Source: Pontibacter sp. Tf4 (GTDB taxonomy: Bacteria > Bacteroidota > Bacteroidia > Cytophagales > Hymenobacteraceae). Taken from it: a stretch of DNA of 64,000 nt. The stretch is from contig NZ_JACKZC010000002.1 of assembly GCF_014212495.1 (NCBI RefSeq), positions 124,001 to 188,000 of the forward strand, given 5' to 3'. Position 1 is the stretch's first letter. Each line of letters starts with the position of its first letter. Shown one piece after another: positions 35,860 through 44,451 of this stretch. The notes under the pieces were generated by a model. It worked only from the letters and a program-made list of their open reading frames with translations. It did not search any database and was not told the DNA's origin. Both the position numbers and the translations under genes were made by a program.

Positions 35860-36309
35860 TTAGCGGGAGGAGTTCTTATCTATTTTATTTATTACTTGGT
35901 TCTCGAACACAGTAATTAGTTTTTCAATATCAGTATTGTCAATTTTATAACCACCTGTCCTATTTACCCTATCGAACGCACCAACAAGAGACACAACAGA
36001 TTTGTCATTGTTCTTCCATAAACCATCTTTTGTGTAATACGATATTGAAAACTCATATTCTTCAGTCTCACCTTTAATTAATATATCAGCATGATAGTGA
36101 CGATTCTCCTTATCTGTACCCGTGCTATCACTAAGATTCAAAGTCATGTTTGGGTTTGTATCGACTACCTGAAATAGTCTTTCTTGAAGCTCTTCCGTTG
36201 TCATAGAAAATCGATAAGACTTTAAGGGGGCATAGGTAGCACTCAATTGAGTAGCAAAATAAATCATCCATAAAAGTATGACTACGACAAAGCCTATTAT
36301 TAATTTCAT
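35860..36309 (-). CDS. Membrane-anchored protein, unknown, A/T-rich
   Basis: A 149-aa protein starting at the ATG at 36309 (MKLIIGFVVV); a TTG three codons earlier is possible. One N-terminal helix, then a soluble polar domain (FSMTTEELQERLFQVVDTNPNM...). The gene is visibly more A/T-rich than its neighbours, uses A/T-ending codons, and holds no CTATAG core, so it may have been acquired. No family recognised. Confidence 0.6.
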   Translation of the reverse strand: MKLIIGFVVVILLWMIYFATQLSATYAPLKSYRFSMTTEELQERLFQVVDTNPNMTLNLSDSTGTDKENRHYHADILIKGETEEYEFSISYYTKDGLWKNNDKSVVSLVGAFDRVNRTGGYKIDNTDIEKLITVFENQVINKIDKNSSR

Positions 36310-36467
36310 TTTACTCAATCATTCAATTTATTATAGCACTTGCCGCTAACTATAGTATAACAGGAGTGCCTACTCCTGTTAACTGCGCTATTTGTGGAGT
36401 CTTTAAGGTTGTTTTCAATGTTTTATTGGTACAATATAATAAGATCCTATAGTTCTGCCATATAAAA

Positions 36468-36495
36468 AAAGCAGCTACCATTTGGGCAGCTGCTT
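36468..36495 (-). terminator. Terminator of pgi
   Basis: Stem AAAGCAGCTACC / GGCAGCTGCTTT with one mismatch and an A run that becomes a T run on the minus strand. Another hairpin, AACAGGAGT-GCCT-ACTCCTGTT, lies at 36359-36380. Confidence 0.75.
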
Positions 36496-36516
36496 TAACT
36501 ATAGTTTTATAGTTAC

Positions 36517-38163
36517 TTATCGGTTACGCTTATAATAATCCATCAGCATTTCGGTGGAACTGTCGTGGCTGCCCGGGGTATTTTGCAACAGTTCTTTTTC
36601 TATAGTTGTAGCTAATTGCTTGCCCAGTTCCACGCCCCATTGATCGAAACTATAGATGTTCCAGATAACGCCCTGCACAAAGGTTTTATGCTCGTACATG
36701 GCCAGCAGTGCACCCAGGTTGTAAGGCGTCAGCTCGCGCATCATAATGGATGTGGTGGGTTTGTTACCAGCAAATAGTTTATGTGGCAGCAATGCTTCCA
36801 GCTCGATTTCAGACAGGTGCTTTTGCTGTAGTTCGGTACGTACTTCATCTGCATTTTTGCCCTGCATCAAAGCTTCGGTTTGGGCAAAAAAGTTAGATAG
36901 AAGCAGTGCCTGGTGCTCGCCAATCGGGTTATGGCTTACAGCCGCTGCTATAAAATCACAAGGTATCAGGATGGTGCCCTGGTGAATGAGCTGGAAAAAC
37001 GAGTGCTGGCTGTTGGTGCCGGCGGCTCCCCAAATAACAGGCTGCGTCTGGTACGTAACCGGCTGGCCGTTACGGTCGGTGCTTTTACCGTTGCTTTCCA
37101 TCATCAATTGTTGCAGAAATTCCGGCAGCAGGCGCAGGTACTGGTCGTAAGGCAGAATGGCGTGCGTCTGGCAACCGAAAAAGTTTGTATACCAGATGCT
37201 CAGCAGAGCCATCAGAACAGGTATGTTCCGGCGCAGCGGGGTGTCCCGGAAATGCTTGTCCATGGCCTCGGCACCTCGTAATAACTGCTTGAAATTCTTA
37301 TACCCAACCGCACAGGCTATAGATAAGCCAATAGCCGACCACAACGAGAAACGGCCACCTACCCAGTCCCAGAAGCGGAACATGTTTTCAGGCGTAATAC
37401 CGAATTTTTCTACTTCGGCGGTGTTGGTAGAGAGCGCTACAAAGTGCTTGCTTATATGCTGTTCGTCGCCGGCGTGCTTTAAAAACCAGTTTCGCGCCGT
37501 ATGGGCATTGGTGATCGTTTCTTTGGTTGTAAAGGTCTTAGAGGCAACTATAAACAGTGTGGTTTCCGGGTCCAGTTTCTTTAAAACTTCTGCGGCATCG
37601 GTGCCATCTATGTTCGAGATAAAATGTACTTCCAGGGTGGGTTGCTGGTAACTTTTTAGGGCTTCGCAAACCATCTGCGGGCCCAGGTGCGAGCCACCAA
37701 TCCCAATATTTACGACATGTCGGAAAGCCTTGCCGGTATAGCCGGTCAGTTTGCCGCTGTGTATGCCGTCGCTGAACTGCTGCATCTGTCGGAGCACATC
37801 GTGTACTTCGTCCAGCACATTTTCACCGTCCAGCAAAAGCTCCTTGTCGGTAAAGTTGCGCAGCGCCGTATGCAGTACCGCGCGGTTTTCAGTAGCGTTA
37901 ATTTTGTCGCCGGCAAACATGCTTTTTATGGCACCCGGTACATCCATTTCTTCGGCCAGTGCTACCAGCAGGTCCAGCGTTTCAGCCTTCACCCGGTTCT
38001 TCGACAGGTCGAAGAGCAGGTCCTCAAACTTATAGCAAAGTTCTTTTGCGCGCTGCGGGTCTTCGGCGAACAGGTCGCGCAGGTGCTGCGGTTGCAATTG
38101 CTGGAAATGAGCCTGTAGTTTCGGCCAGGCCTGGGTGGAAGTAGGAGCGTAATTCTTTAGCAT
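36517..38163 (-). CDS. pgi: Glucose-6-phosphate isomerase
   Basis: A 548-aa glycolytic enzyme interconverting glucose-6-phosphate and fructose-6-phosphate. The start is the ATG at 38163; an in-frame TTG eight codons earlier is less likely. Landmarks: [31 protein letters not shown], the PGI signature with [13 protein letters not shown], the MESNGK segment ([14 protein letters not shown]), and a late His motif region with [14 protein letters not shown]. This is the E. coli-type long form. It lies divergently near the trehalose-phosphatase gene. Confidence 0.96.
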   Translation of the reverse strand: MLKNYAPTSTQAWPKLQAHFQQLQPQHLRDLFAEDPQRAKELCYKFEDLLFDLSKNRVKAETLDLLVALAEEMDVPGAIKSMFAGDKINATENRAVLHTALRNFTDKELLLDGENVLDEVHDVLRQMQQFSDGIHSGKLTGYTGKAFRHVVNIGIGGSHLGPQMVCEALKSYQQPTLEVHFISNIDGTDAAEVLKKLDPETTLFIVASKTFTTKETITNAHTARNWFLKHAGDEQHISKHFVALSTNTAEVEKFGITPENMFRFWDWVGGRFSLWSAIGLSIACAVGYKNFKQLLRGAEAMDKHFRDTPLRRNIPVLMALLSIWYTNFFGCQTHAILPYDQYLRLLPEFLQQLMMESNGKSTDRNGQPVTYQTQPVIWGAAGTNSQHSFFQLIHQGTILIPCDFIAAAVSHNPIGEHQALLLSNFFAQTEALMQGKNADEVRTELQQKHLSEIELEALLPHKLFAGNKPTTSIMMRELTPYNLGALLAMYEHKTFVQGVIWNIYSFDQWGVELGKQLATTIEKELLQNTPGSHDSSTEMLMDYYKRNR

Positions 38164-38352
38164 AGGAGCCGGAATATAGTTAAGCAATTCGCGCTCAATT
38201 ACTCTGTTTTTATAGTATAAGTTTCGGTTTTAAGCAGGCCTCGATGTAGCGATCCGGCAGCAGAAAGTTATCCGTACCGCTCAAAAGCCGTATGACAGAG
38301 AAAGTTATGTCAGATGGCCTGGCTTACTTTCGCACAATTTAATATTTTTATC

Positions 38353-38538
38353 ATGAAAGAGAACCAGAAAAACAATCCTTCGGATAAACCAACCAAAAAA
38401 CAGGTACTGCGCGAAGACGATGGAAAACGACTGCCACCACAGCCAAGTGCCTATGGCGTAGGCAGTGCGCACCGCAATACAAGGCCGGAGCAGGGAGCCG
38501 ATATTCCGCCCCATGAGCGCACCGAAGGCATTCCATAA
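38353..38538 (+). CDS. Small hydrophilic protein, unknown
   Basis: A 61-aa charged, Pro-rich protein (MKENQKNNPSDKPTKKQ...PPHERTEGIP), likely disordered. The ATG at 38353 is chosen because no coherent sequence precedes it. It sits 51 bp before the trehalose-phosphatase gene and may be co-transcribed. No family recognised. Confidence 0.5.
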   Translation: MKENQKNNPSDKPTKKQVLREDDGKRLPPQPSAYGVGSAHRNTRPEQGADIPPHERTEGIP

Positions 38539-38589
38539 AACTGACAGCAGGGTATAGCCGTAGCAAGGGTCGGTAAACGCATATTTTCC

Positions 38590-39414
38590 ATGACCACATC
38601 ATCCTCCGGAGTTTCAACTACACAACTATACGATCCTGAAACACTGCCTTCGGCCCTGGGCCGGGAAGCGCAATTGCTGCAAGGTAAAAAGCCCGCAATT
38701 TTTCTGGATTACGACGGCTGCCTGACACCCATTATGCCCCGACCCGAGGAGGCTGTATTGAGTGATGAGATGAAAGCCACCTTGCAGCGGCTTGCCCGTG
38801 TTTGCCCGGTAGCTATAGTTAGCGGGCGCGACCGGGCCAATGTGCAGCAACTGGTTAACCTGGAAGAGCTGTACTTTGCCGGCTCGCATGGGTTTGATAT
38901 TACCGGCCCCAACAACCTGCAAACCGAACCTGGCGGAGCGAAAGAAGCGCTACCAGCCCTGGACACAGCCGAACAAGAGTTGAAACAGGAACTACAAACT
39001 ATAGCCGGCGTGCTGATAGAACGAAAGCGCTATGCCATTGCCGTGCATTACCGCAATGTACCCGGTACGCAGGAGGACCAAGTAAAGCAAGTCACTGAAA
39101 CCATACTGCATCGGCATCCGCAACTTAAAAAAGGCCTGGGTAAAAAGGTGATCGAACTGAAGCCAAACCTGGACTGGCACAAAGGCAAAGCGGTACTATG
39201 GCTACTACATGAGTTAGGTCTGGACAACCCGGAATACATCCCCATTTACATCGGCGACGACATTACAGACGAAGATGCCTTTGCGGCACTTCAGGGCAAG
39301 GGCATTGGCATATTGGTAGGCCAGCACGACGAAAAAACAGCCGCCACCTACCAATTAAATGATGTTGCCGAAGTGCAGAAACTGTTGGAGAAGTTTGGAA
39401 AGTTGGGAAGTTAG
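38590..39414 (+). CDS. otsB: Trehalose-6-phosphate phosphatase
   Basis: A 274-aa HAD phosphatase. Motif I is FLDYDGCLTPI (Asp40, Asp42), with Cys44 where Thr is usual; motif II is VAIVSGRDRANV; the acidic motif is GDDITDEDAF. OtsB releases trehalose from trehalose-6-phosphate; no otsA is in the window. Its C-terminal EKFGKLGS and stop are encoded in an AAGTTTGGAAAGTT repeat array that spans the gene end. Confidence 0.9.
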   Translation: MTTSSSGVSTTQLYDPETLPSALGREAQLLQGKKPAIFLDYDGCLTPIMPRPEEAVLSDEMKATLQRLARVCPVAIVSGRDRANVQQLVNLEELYFAGSHGFDITGPNNLQTEPGGAKEALPALDTAEQELKQELQTIAGVLIERKRYAIAVHYRNVPGTQEDQVKQVTETILHRHPQLKKGLGKKVIELKPNLDWHKGKAVLWLLHELGLDNPEYIPIYIGDDITDEDAFAALQGKGIGILVGQHDEKTAATYQLNDVAEVQKLLEKFGKLGS

Positions 39415-39438
39415 AAAGTTGAAATTCCTTCATACACA

Positions 39439-39474
39439 AAACCGCCTGTTGCTTATAGTTGCAACAGGCGGTTT
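39439..39474. terminator. Strong terminator with TTATAGTT loop
   Basis: Perfect 14-bp stem AAACCGCCTGTTGC / GCAACAGGCGGTTT enclosing the loop TTATAGTT. Lies between convergent otsB and the exonuclease gene. The loop is the reverse complement of the AACTATA loop of the hairpin at 12233. Confidence 0.88.
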
Positions 39475-39530
39475 CCGTTTGGTGATATCAAAAGTAACTA
39501 CACTATAGTTTAACGTCTCTAATTGTAATT

Positions 39531-41039
39531 CTAACTATCAAAAACTATCACCTTGTCTTTGTGTTTGCCGCGCATGTGGCCCCTAATGATTTGCTGGATG
39601 TCTTTGTTATCGTTGTAGCGGGTGATGGCACTTTTAAAATCTTCCAGAGTGCTCGCCGAGAAAGTTTCGTCAACAAAACCGAAGCCAAGGTAGGTGCCAT
39701 GCTCTACGACAACTATAGATTTCTCGCCGGGCTCGCGGCCTTTGCCAACTATAACAAAGCTGTTGTGCTCATAGGTAAACGAATCCAGAGCAGCTGCCAC
39801 ACGCATGTTATAAGTTTCCGGCGATTCCTTGCCGATACAGGCGCCGTTGCACTGGTGTACCTGGTAATCAAAACAGGCGCCCGGGGTTTTGTACAGGTCG
39901 CATAGTTTCTGGCACAGGTTGTACTTGGCTACTTTATGAAACAGGAAACCCTTTGCCTTGTAATGGTTCGACAGCGCGATCAGGGGTGTCATGCTCACAT
40001 TATCGGCTTTGTTGATGCTGCCATAAGTCAGGCGTTTGTAGCCTTTCTCGTCTTCGTACACAAAAATTCCGGTGTTAAAAACGCTGCGGCGCTGTTGCCG
40101 GTTAAAGTGCGGCTTCATCCGTTTTATCTCGGCACTCTCAAACAGCAAAGCCACCAGTTCATTGCCCATCAGCTCATAAGTTATGTCCGAGATGCTGTTC
40201 TTAAAGTCCAGCGATTTGCGGCTCTTATAGTCGATGTTGAAGTGCTGGATGATGCGCTTTTTGATATTGATGCTTTTGCCGACATAGATCACTTCGCCCT
40301 GCTCGTTATGGAAGTAATACACTCCGGGCACCATTGGCAGCGCATCCACCTGTTCCTTGCTGATGTTAGGTGGTAGCAGTGAAGTTTTTATCTCCTGCTT
40401 CAGTACCTGCGAGGTATGCTCGGCTGCCATCTGCATGTTGCCGTCCACCACAGGGCGGTTTATCTTGATGAGCTTATCGAACAGGTGCGCTGTAGCTTCG
40501 GCATCGCCGATGGCACGGTGGCGTTGCTGCAAAGGAATATCAATGCTTTTGCAGAGCTTTCCCAAACTATAGGAAGGCAGTCCCGGAATAAGCGAACGGC
40601 TCAGGCGCACGGTGCAAAGTGTTTTCCGCTGGAAAGTATAGCCCAGGTCAGCAAATTCTTTTTTAATGAAAGAGTAATCGAAGCGCACGTTATGGGCCAC
40701 GAATATCTTACCTTCCGTAAACTCCACAATCTCCTTGGCCACTTCATAGAACTTAGGCGCGTCCTGCACCATGTCATCCGAAATGCCGGTGAGCTGCGTT
40801 ATAAAATAGGGGATAGGGCGCTGCGGGTTGATGAGCGTGTTATACTTGTCCACGATCTTCTCCCCGTCATGTATAAAAATTGCGATCTCTGTTATCTTAT
40901 CCTGAGCAGGCTGCCCGCCTGTTGTCTCAATATCGATGATTGCGTACAAATGACTCTGATTTAGGTCTACATCCAAGGCCGCTGTGGCGGTTGCCGAGGG
41001 CTCTAATCCTAAACCAATATTTTTAGTAATCCGTTTCAA
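39531..41039 (-). CDS. DnaQ-like exonuclease fused to GIY-YIG (UvrC N-type) nuclease
   Basis: A 502-aa fusion. Residues 30-190 are a DEDDh 3'-5' exonuclease (IIDIETTGG with Asp36/Glu38, HNVRFDYSF, HRAIGDAEA). Residues about 237-315 are a GIY-YIG domain (GVYYFHNEQ, VIYVGKSINIKKRI) like the 3'-nick domain of UvrC and Cho, followed by a Cys-bearing region (CQKLCDLYKTPGACFDYQ) like UvrC. It probably works in DNA repair, cutting then trimming. The start is TTG at 41039. The next gene upstream is a membrane exporter, so context does not help. Confidence 0.9.
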   Translation of the reverse strand: MKRITKNIGLGLEPSATATAALDVDLNQSHLYAIIDIETTGGQPAQDKITEIAIFIHDGEKIVDKYNTLINPQRPIPYFITQLTGISDDMVQDAPKFYEVAKEIVEFTEGKIFVAHNVRFDYSFIKKEFADLGYTFQRKTLCTVRLSRSLIPGLPSYSLGKLCKSIDIPLQQRHRAIGDAEATAHLFDKLIKINRPVVDGNMQMAAEHTSQVLKQEIKTSLLPPNISKEQVDALPMVPGVYYFHNEQGEVIYVGKSINIKKRIIQHFNIDYKSRKSLDFKNSISDITYELMGNELVALLFESAEIKRMKPHFNRQQRRSVFNTGIFVYEDEKGYKRLTYGSINKADNVSMTPLIALSNHYKAKGFLFHKVAKYNLCQKLCDLYKTPGACFDYQVHQCNGACIGKESPETYNMRVAAALDSFTYEHNSFVIVGKGREPGEKSIVVVEHGTYLGFGFVDETFSASTLEDFKSAITRYNDNKDIQQIIRGHMRGKHKDKVIVFDS

Positions 41040-41086
41040 ATTGGAAGCTTAACTATAGTTGCTGCAAATCTATTTAGCACAAGGGC

Positions 41087-42253
41087 CTACTGCTGATCCT
41101 GTTCAGGCGGTGTGTCCTCACCCTTATCCCGCTTCCCACGGCCTATGCCGTTCCATATTTCCTGGAGCCAGTTGGTTACTTTTTTATGCCGTTTGGGCGC
41201 CACATCATCAATATCTGCCAGCAGGAACCCGATCGGTTTCAGGGGCTCATACACATCAAACATCACCTTCAGCATGGCAATGATCGGGATTGACAGGATC
41301 ATGCCGGCAGCCCCCCAAATCTCGCCCCCGACAAGCAGGGCAACTATAGCTGCAAAGGGGTTAAGGCTTACTTTAGAGCCTACCACATAAGGCGTAATAA
41401 AATTACCCTCTAAGAACTGCACAAACATAAACACCAGCACTACAAACACGGCATCTATCAGGTGCCCGGTGGTAGCCAGGGTAAAAAGGGCCGGAAGTGT
41501 TGCCCCGATCAGAATACCAATGTAGGGTATGATGGTAAGGATGGAAGCAAAGATACCGAAGAAGATCGCGTACTTTACTCCGAGTAAAAGCAATCCGGCC
41601 GAGTTAAGCAGCGCCACGATCACGATCACGATCATCAGTCCTGAAATATAGCTTTGCACCACCTGCTGTATGTTGGTCACGGTCTGGATGATGCTGCTCC
41701 TGCGGTCTTTGGCCACAAACTGAAACATGAACTGCTGCAGGTGATCGCGGTAATACAGGAGGCAGAATACAAAGATGGGCACCACTACCAGCATCGAAAT
41801 GGCACCCGTTGTCATGGAAATAGTGTTGCCTAAAAAAGTAGTGGCAATATCCTGAAAACTGCCGATGGCATTGCGCACCAGCTCGCTCCGATTGGATGGA
41901 GCGATCCCGAACTTGTTGTATAAAAAGAGCTGTACCTTATCTATCAGGTCGCCGATGTTGTTGCCTATTGTCTCGAGCTCGGAGGTGAGGTTGAGCAACT
42001 GCACTGACAGAAACCACACTACCAGCGCAAGTATGATAACTATAAGCACAATGCTCAGCAGAATAGCTAATGGGCGTGGCATCCTGGTTTTCTTTTCTAG
42101 GTCGTGCACCAGGGGCAGCAGCAGCATAGCAAATAACATGGCAAATGCGAGCGGCACCAGCACCGATTTAAACAGCTGCAACAACCAGATCAGCAGGATG
42201 ATACCCAGTAGGATGACTGTGTACTTAAAGTAGGCAGGTAATTTTATTTCCAT
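41087..42253 (-). CDS. AI-2E-family membrane transporter
   Basis: A 388-aa membrane protein of the AI-2E/PerM/YdiK family with about eight helices: two near the N-terminus, a long amphipathic middle segment (about 75-150), and a C-terminal bundle including IPYIGILIGATLPALF and the family segment KVSLNPFAAIVALLVGGEIWG. Members act as exporters or ion antiporters; the substrate is not known. Polar tail. Confidence 0.9.
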   Translation of the reverse strand: MEIKLPAYFKYTVILLGIILLIWLLQLFKSVLVPLAFAMLFAMLLLPLVHDLEKKTRMPRPLAILLSIVLIVIILALVVWFLSVQLLNLTSELETIGNNIGDLIDKVQLFLYNKFGIAPSNRSELVRNAIGSFQDIATTFLGNTISMTTGAISMLVVVPIFVFCLLYYRDHLQQFMFQFVAKDRRSSIIQTVTNIQQVVQSYISGLMIVIVIVALLNSAGLLLLGVKYAIFFGIFASILTIIPYIGILIGATLPALFTLATTGHLIDAVFVVLVFMFVQFLEGNFITPYVVGSKVSLNPFAAIVALLVGGEIWGAAGMILSIPIIAMLKVMFDVYEPLKPIGFLLADIDDVAPKRHKKVTNWLQEIWNGIGRGKRDKGEDTPPEQDQQ

Positions 42254-42588
42254 CAGCAGGGCTCGCGTTGGGGCAGTTTAGTAAATAATGTAATCTTATA
42301 AGCGCCTAATATACAAAATATTGAATATTTTTATGCTAAATAAATTAGCAAATATTTTCCTGTAAAAAATGCTGTATTTAATGAACCGGAAGCTGAAATC
42401 TATAGTTGTATATCCTATAGGATAAGCAGTAGCTATAGTTGATAAAATATGAAAGCTAATTAATTTAGCAAATAATTTTATTAATTTGCAAACCGGCAGG
42501 ACACCGGAACTATTATTGCGTCTTGTCTCTTTTATTTTTCTATATTTCCGATTGAATTTACCTAAACAACTACACTTACGCTTACAGA
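42254..42588. other. 335-bp A/T-rich upstream region of parE
   Basis: No gene seen. It carries CTATAG cores at 42400, 42415 and 42433, plus two similar A/T-rich words, AAATTAGCAAATATT (near 42341) and AATTTAGCAAATAATT (near 42461), which could be paired regulator sites or divergent promoter parts. Confidence 0.55.
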
Positions 42589-44451
42589 ATGGCAGAGTTA
42601 GAGCATAATTACAACGAAGACAGTATCCGCTCCCTGGAGCCCCGCGAGCACATCAGGCTGCGCCCTGGTATGTACATTGGTAAGCTTGGCGACGGTGCAG
42701 CTGCTGACGACGGCATTTACATTTTAGTGAAGGAAGTGATCGATAACTCCATCGACGAACACGTGATGGGTTTCGGTAAGACCATTGACATCAAGATCTC
42801 TGACCACAAAGTACAGGTGCGCGACTATGGCCGTGGTATTCCGCTTGGCAAGGTGATCGATTGCGTGAGCAAGATCAACACCGGTGGTAAATACGACAGC
42901 AAAGCCTTTCAGAAGTCAGTTGGTCTTAACGGGGTAGGTACCAAAGCAGTGAACGCGCTTTCAAGCCATTTCCGCATCCAGTCGGTGCGTGACGGGCAGA
43001 TGAAAGCGGCGGAGTTTGAGCGTGGCGTTTTAACGAACGATCTTCCGCTGGAAGCTACTTCGCAGCGAAACGGTACGCTTACTACGTTCACCCCGGACGA
43101 TACCATATTCAAGAACTATAAGTTTAACCCGGAGTACCTCGAGAACCAGATCTGGAACTACGTGTACCTGAATGCCGGGCTAACTATAAACTTCAACGGT
43201 AAAAAGTTTTACTCAGAAAATGGTCTGCTGGACCTGCTGCGTAACAAAGCCGATGAAGAAGCCATGCGCTACCCGATCATCCACCTGAAAGGGAATGACA
43301 TTGAACTGGCCTTAACCCACGGCAACGACTACGGTGAAGAATACTATAGTTTCGTGAACGGTCAGTACACCACGATGGGTGGTACGCACCTGGCCGCTTT
43401 CCGTGAGGCTATCGTTAAGACCGTGCGCGAACACTATAAAAAAGACTACGATGCAGCTGATATCCGCGGATCTATAGTTGGCGCTATCTCATTGCGCGTG
43501 CAGGAGCCGGTATTTGAATCGCAGACCAAAACCAAACTGGGCTCCATAGATATGGGACCGGACGGACCAGCGGTTCGTGCTTATATCAACGACTTCATTA
43601 AGGAACACCTCGATAATTACCTGCACAAGAACCCAACGACAGCCGAAGCGCTGAAGAAGCGAATTGAGCAGAGCGAACGCGAGCGTAAGGACATGGCCGG
43701 CGTAAAGAAACTGGCGAACCAGCGCGCAAAAAAAGCCAACCTGCACAACCGTAAACTCCGCGATTGCCGCCTGCACTTTAACGAGGACAAACACGAGAAT
43801 TCACTGCTATCTACTCTCTTTATAACAGAGGGTGATTCGGCCAGCGGTTCTATCACCAAGTCGCGTAACGTGGACACCGAAGCGGTATTCAGTTTGCGTG
43901 GTAAGCCGTTGAACTGCTATGGCCTGAAAAAGAAAGTAGTGTATGAGAACGAGGAATTTAACCTGCTGCAGCACGCCCTTAACATTGAAGAAGGCCTGGA
44001 AGGCTTGCGCTACAACCGCGTGGTGATCGCAACCGATGCCGACGTGGATGGCATGCACATCCGCCTGCTGCTGTTAACGTTCTTCCTTCAGTTTTTCCCG
44101 GACCTGGTGCGAAACGGACACGTGTACATTCTGGAAACACCGCTTTTCCGTGTGCGCAACAAGAAAGAAACGATCTACTGCTATAACGAAACCGAAAAGC
44201 AGGAAGCGATACAGAAACTGGGCAAGCGCCCGGAGATCACCCGTTTTAAAGGGTTGGGAGAGATCTCGCCGGAGGAATTTGGTAAGTTTATCGGCGATAA
44301 CATCAAATTAAAACCGGTGATCCTGCAGAAGGATACCACGATACAGAAGATACTGAGCTACTACATGGGTAAGAACACGCCGGAGCGCCAGAACTTTATT
44401 ATCGATAATCTGAAGATTGAAAAAGACATAGTAGAAGAAGTATATGCATAA
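42589..44451 (+). CDS. parE: DNA topoisomerase IV subunit B (type IIA, GyrB/ParE-like)
   Basis: The 620-aa ATPase and TOPRIM subunit. The GHKL site has DNSIDEH, the RDYGRGIP motif and the [11 protein letters not shown] loop; the TOPRIM region has [10 protein letters not shown] and [10 protein letters not shown]. It overlaps parC by eight bases, so the two subunits are translated together to make the A2B2 enzyme that decatenates chromosomes. It is short like ParE and lacks the GyrB insert, but the name ParE over a second gyrase is by context. Confidence 0.93.
   Translation: MAELEHNYNEDSIRSLEPREHIRLRPGMYIGKLGDGAAADDGIYILVKEVIDNSIDEHVMGFGKTIDIKISDHKVQVRDYGRGIPLGKVIDCVSKINTGGKYDSKAFQKSVGLNGVGTKAVNALSSHFRIQSVRDGQMKAAEFERGVLTNDLPLEATSQRNGTLTTFTPDDTIFKNYKFNPEYLENQIWNYVYLNAGLTINFNGKKFYSENGLLDLLRNKADEEAMRYPIIHLKGNDIELALTHGNDYGEEYYSFVNGQYTTMGGTHLAAFREAIVKTVREHYKKDYDAADIRGSIVGAISLRVQEPVFESQTKTKLGSIDMGPDGPAVRAYINDFIKEHLDNYLHKNPTTAEALKKRIEQSERERKDMAGVKKLANQRAKKANLHNRKLRDCRLHFNEDKHENSLLSTLFITEGDSASGSITKSRNVDTEAVFSLRGKPLNCYGLKKKVVYENEEFNLLQHALNIEEGLEGLRYNRVVIATDADVDGMHIRLLLLTFFLQFFPDLVRNGHVYILETPLFRVRNKKETIYCYNETEKQEAIQKLGKRPEITRFKGLGEISPEEFGKFIGDNIKLKPVILQKDTTIQKILSYYMGKNTPERQNFIIDNLKIEKDIVEEVYA

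Noticed and set aside
43489..43794. Open frames on the opposite strand of parE and parC
   Set aside because: Shadow frames of well-conserved topoisomerase genes.
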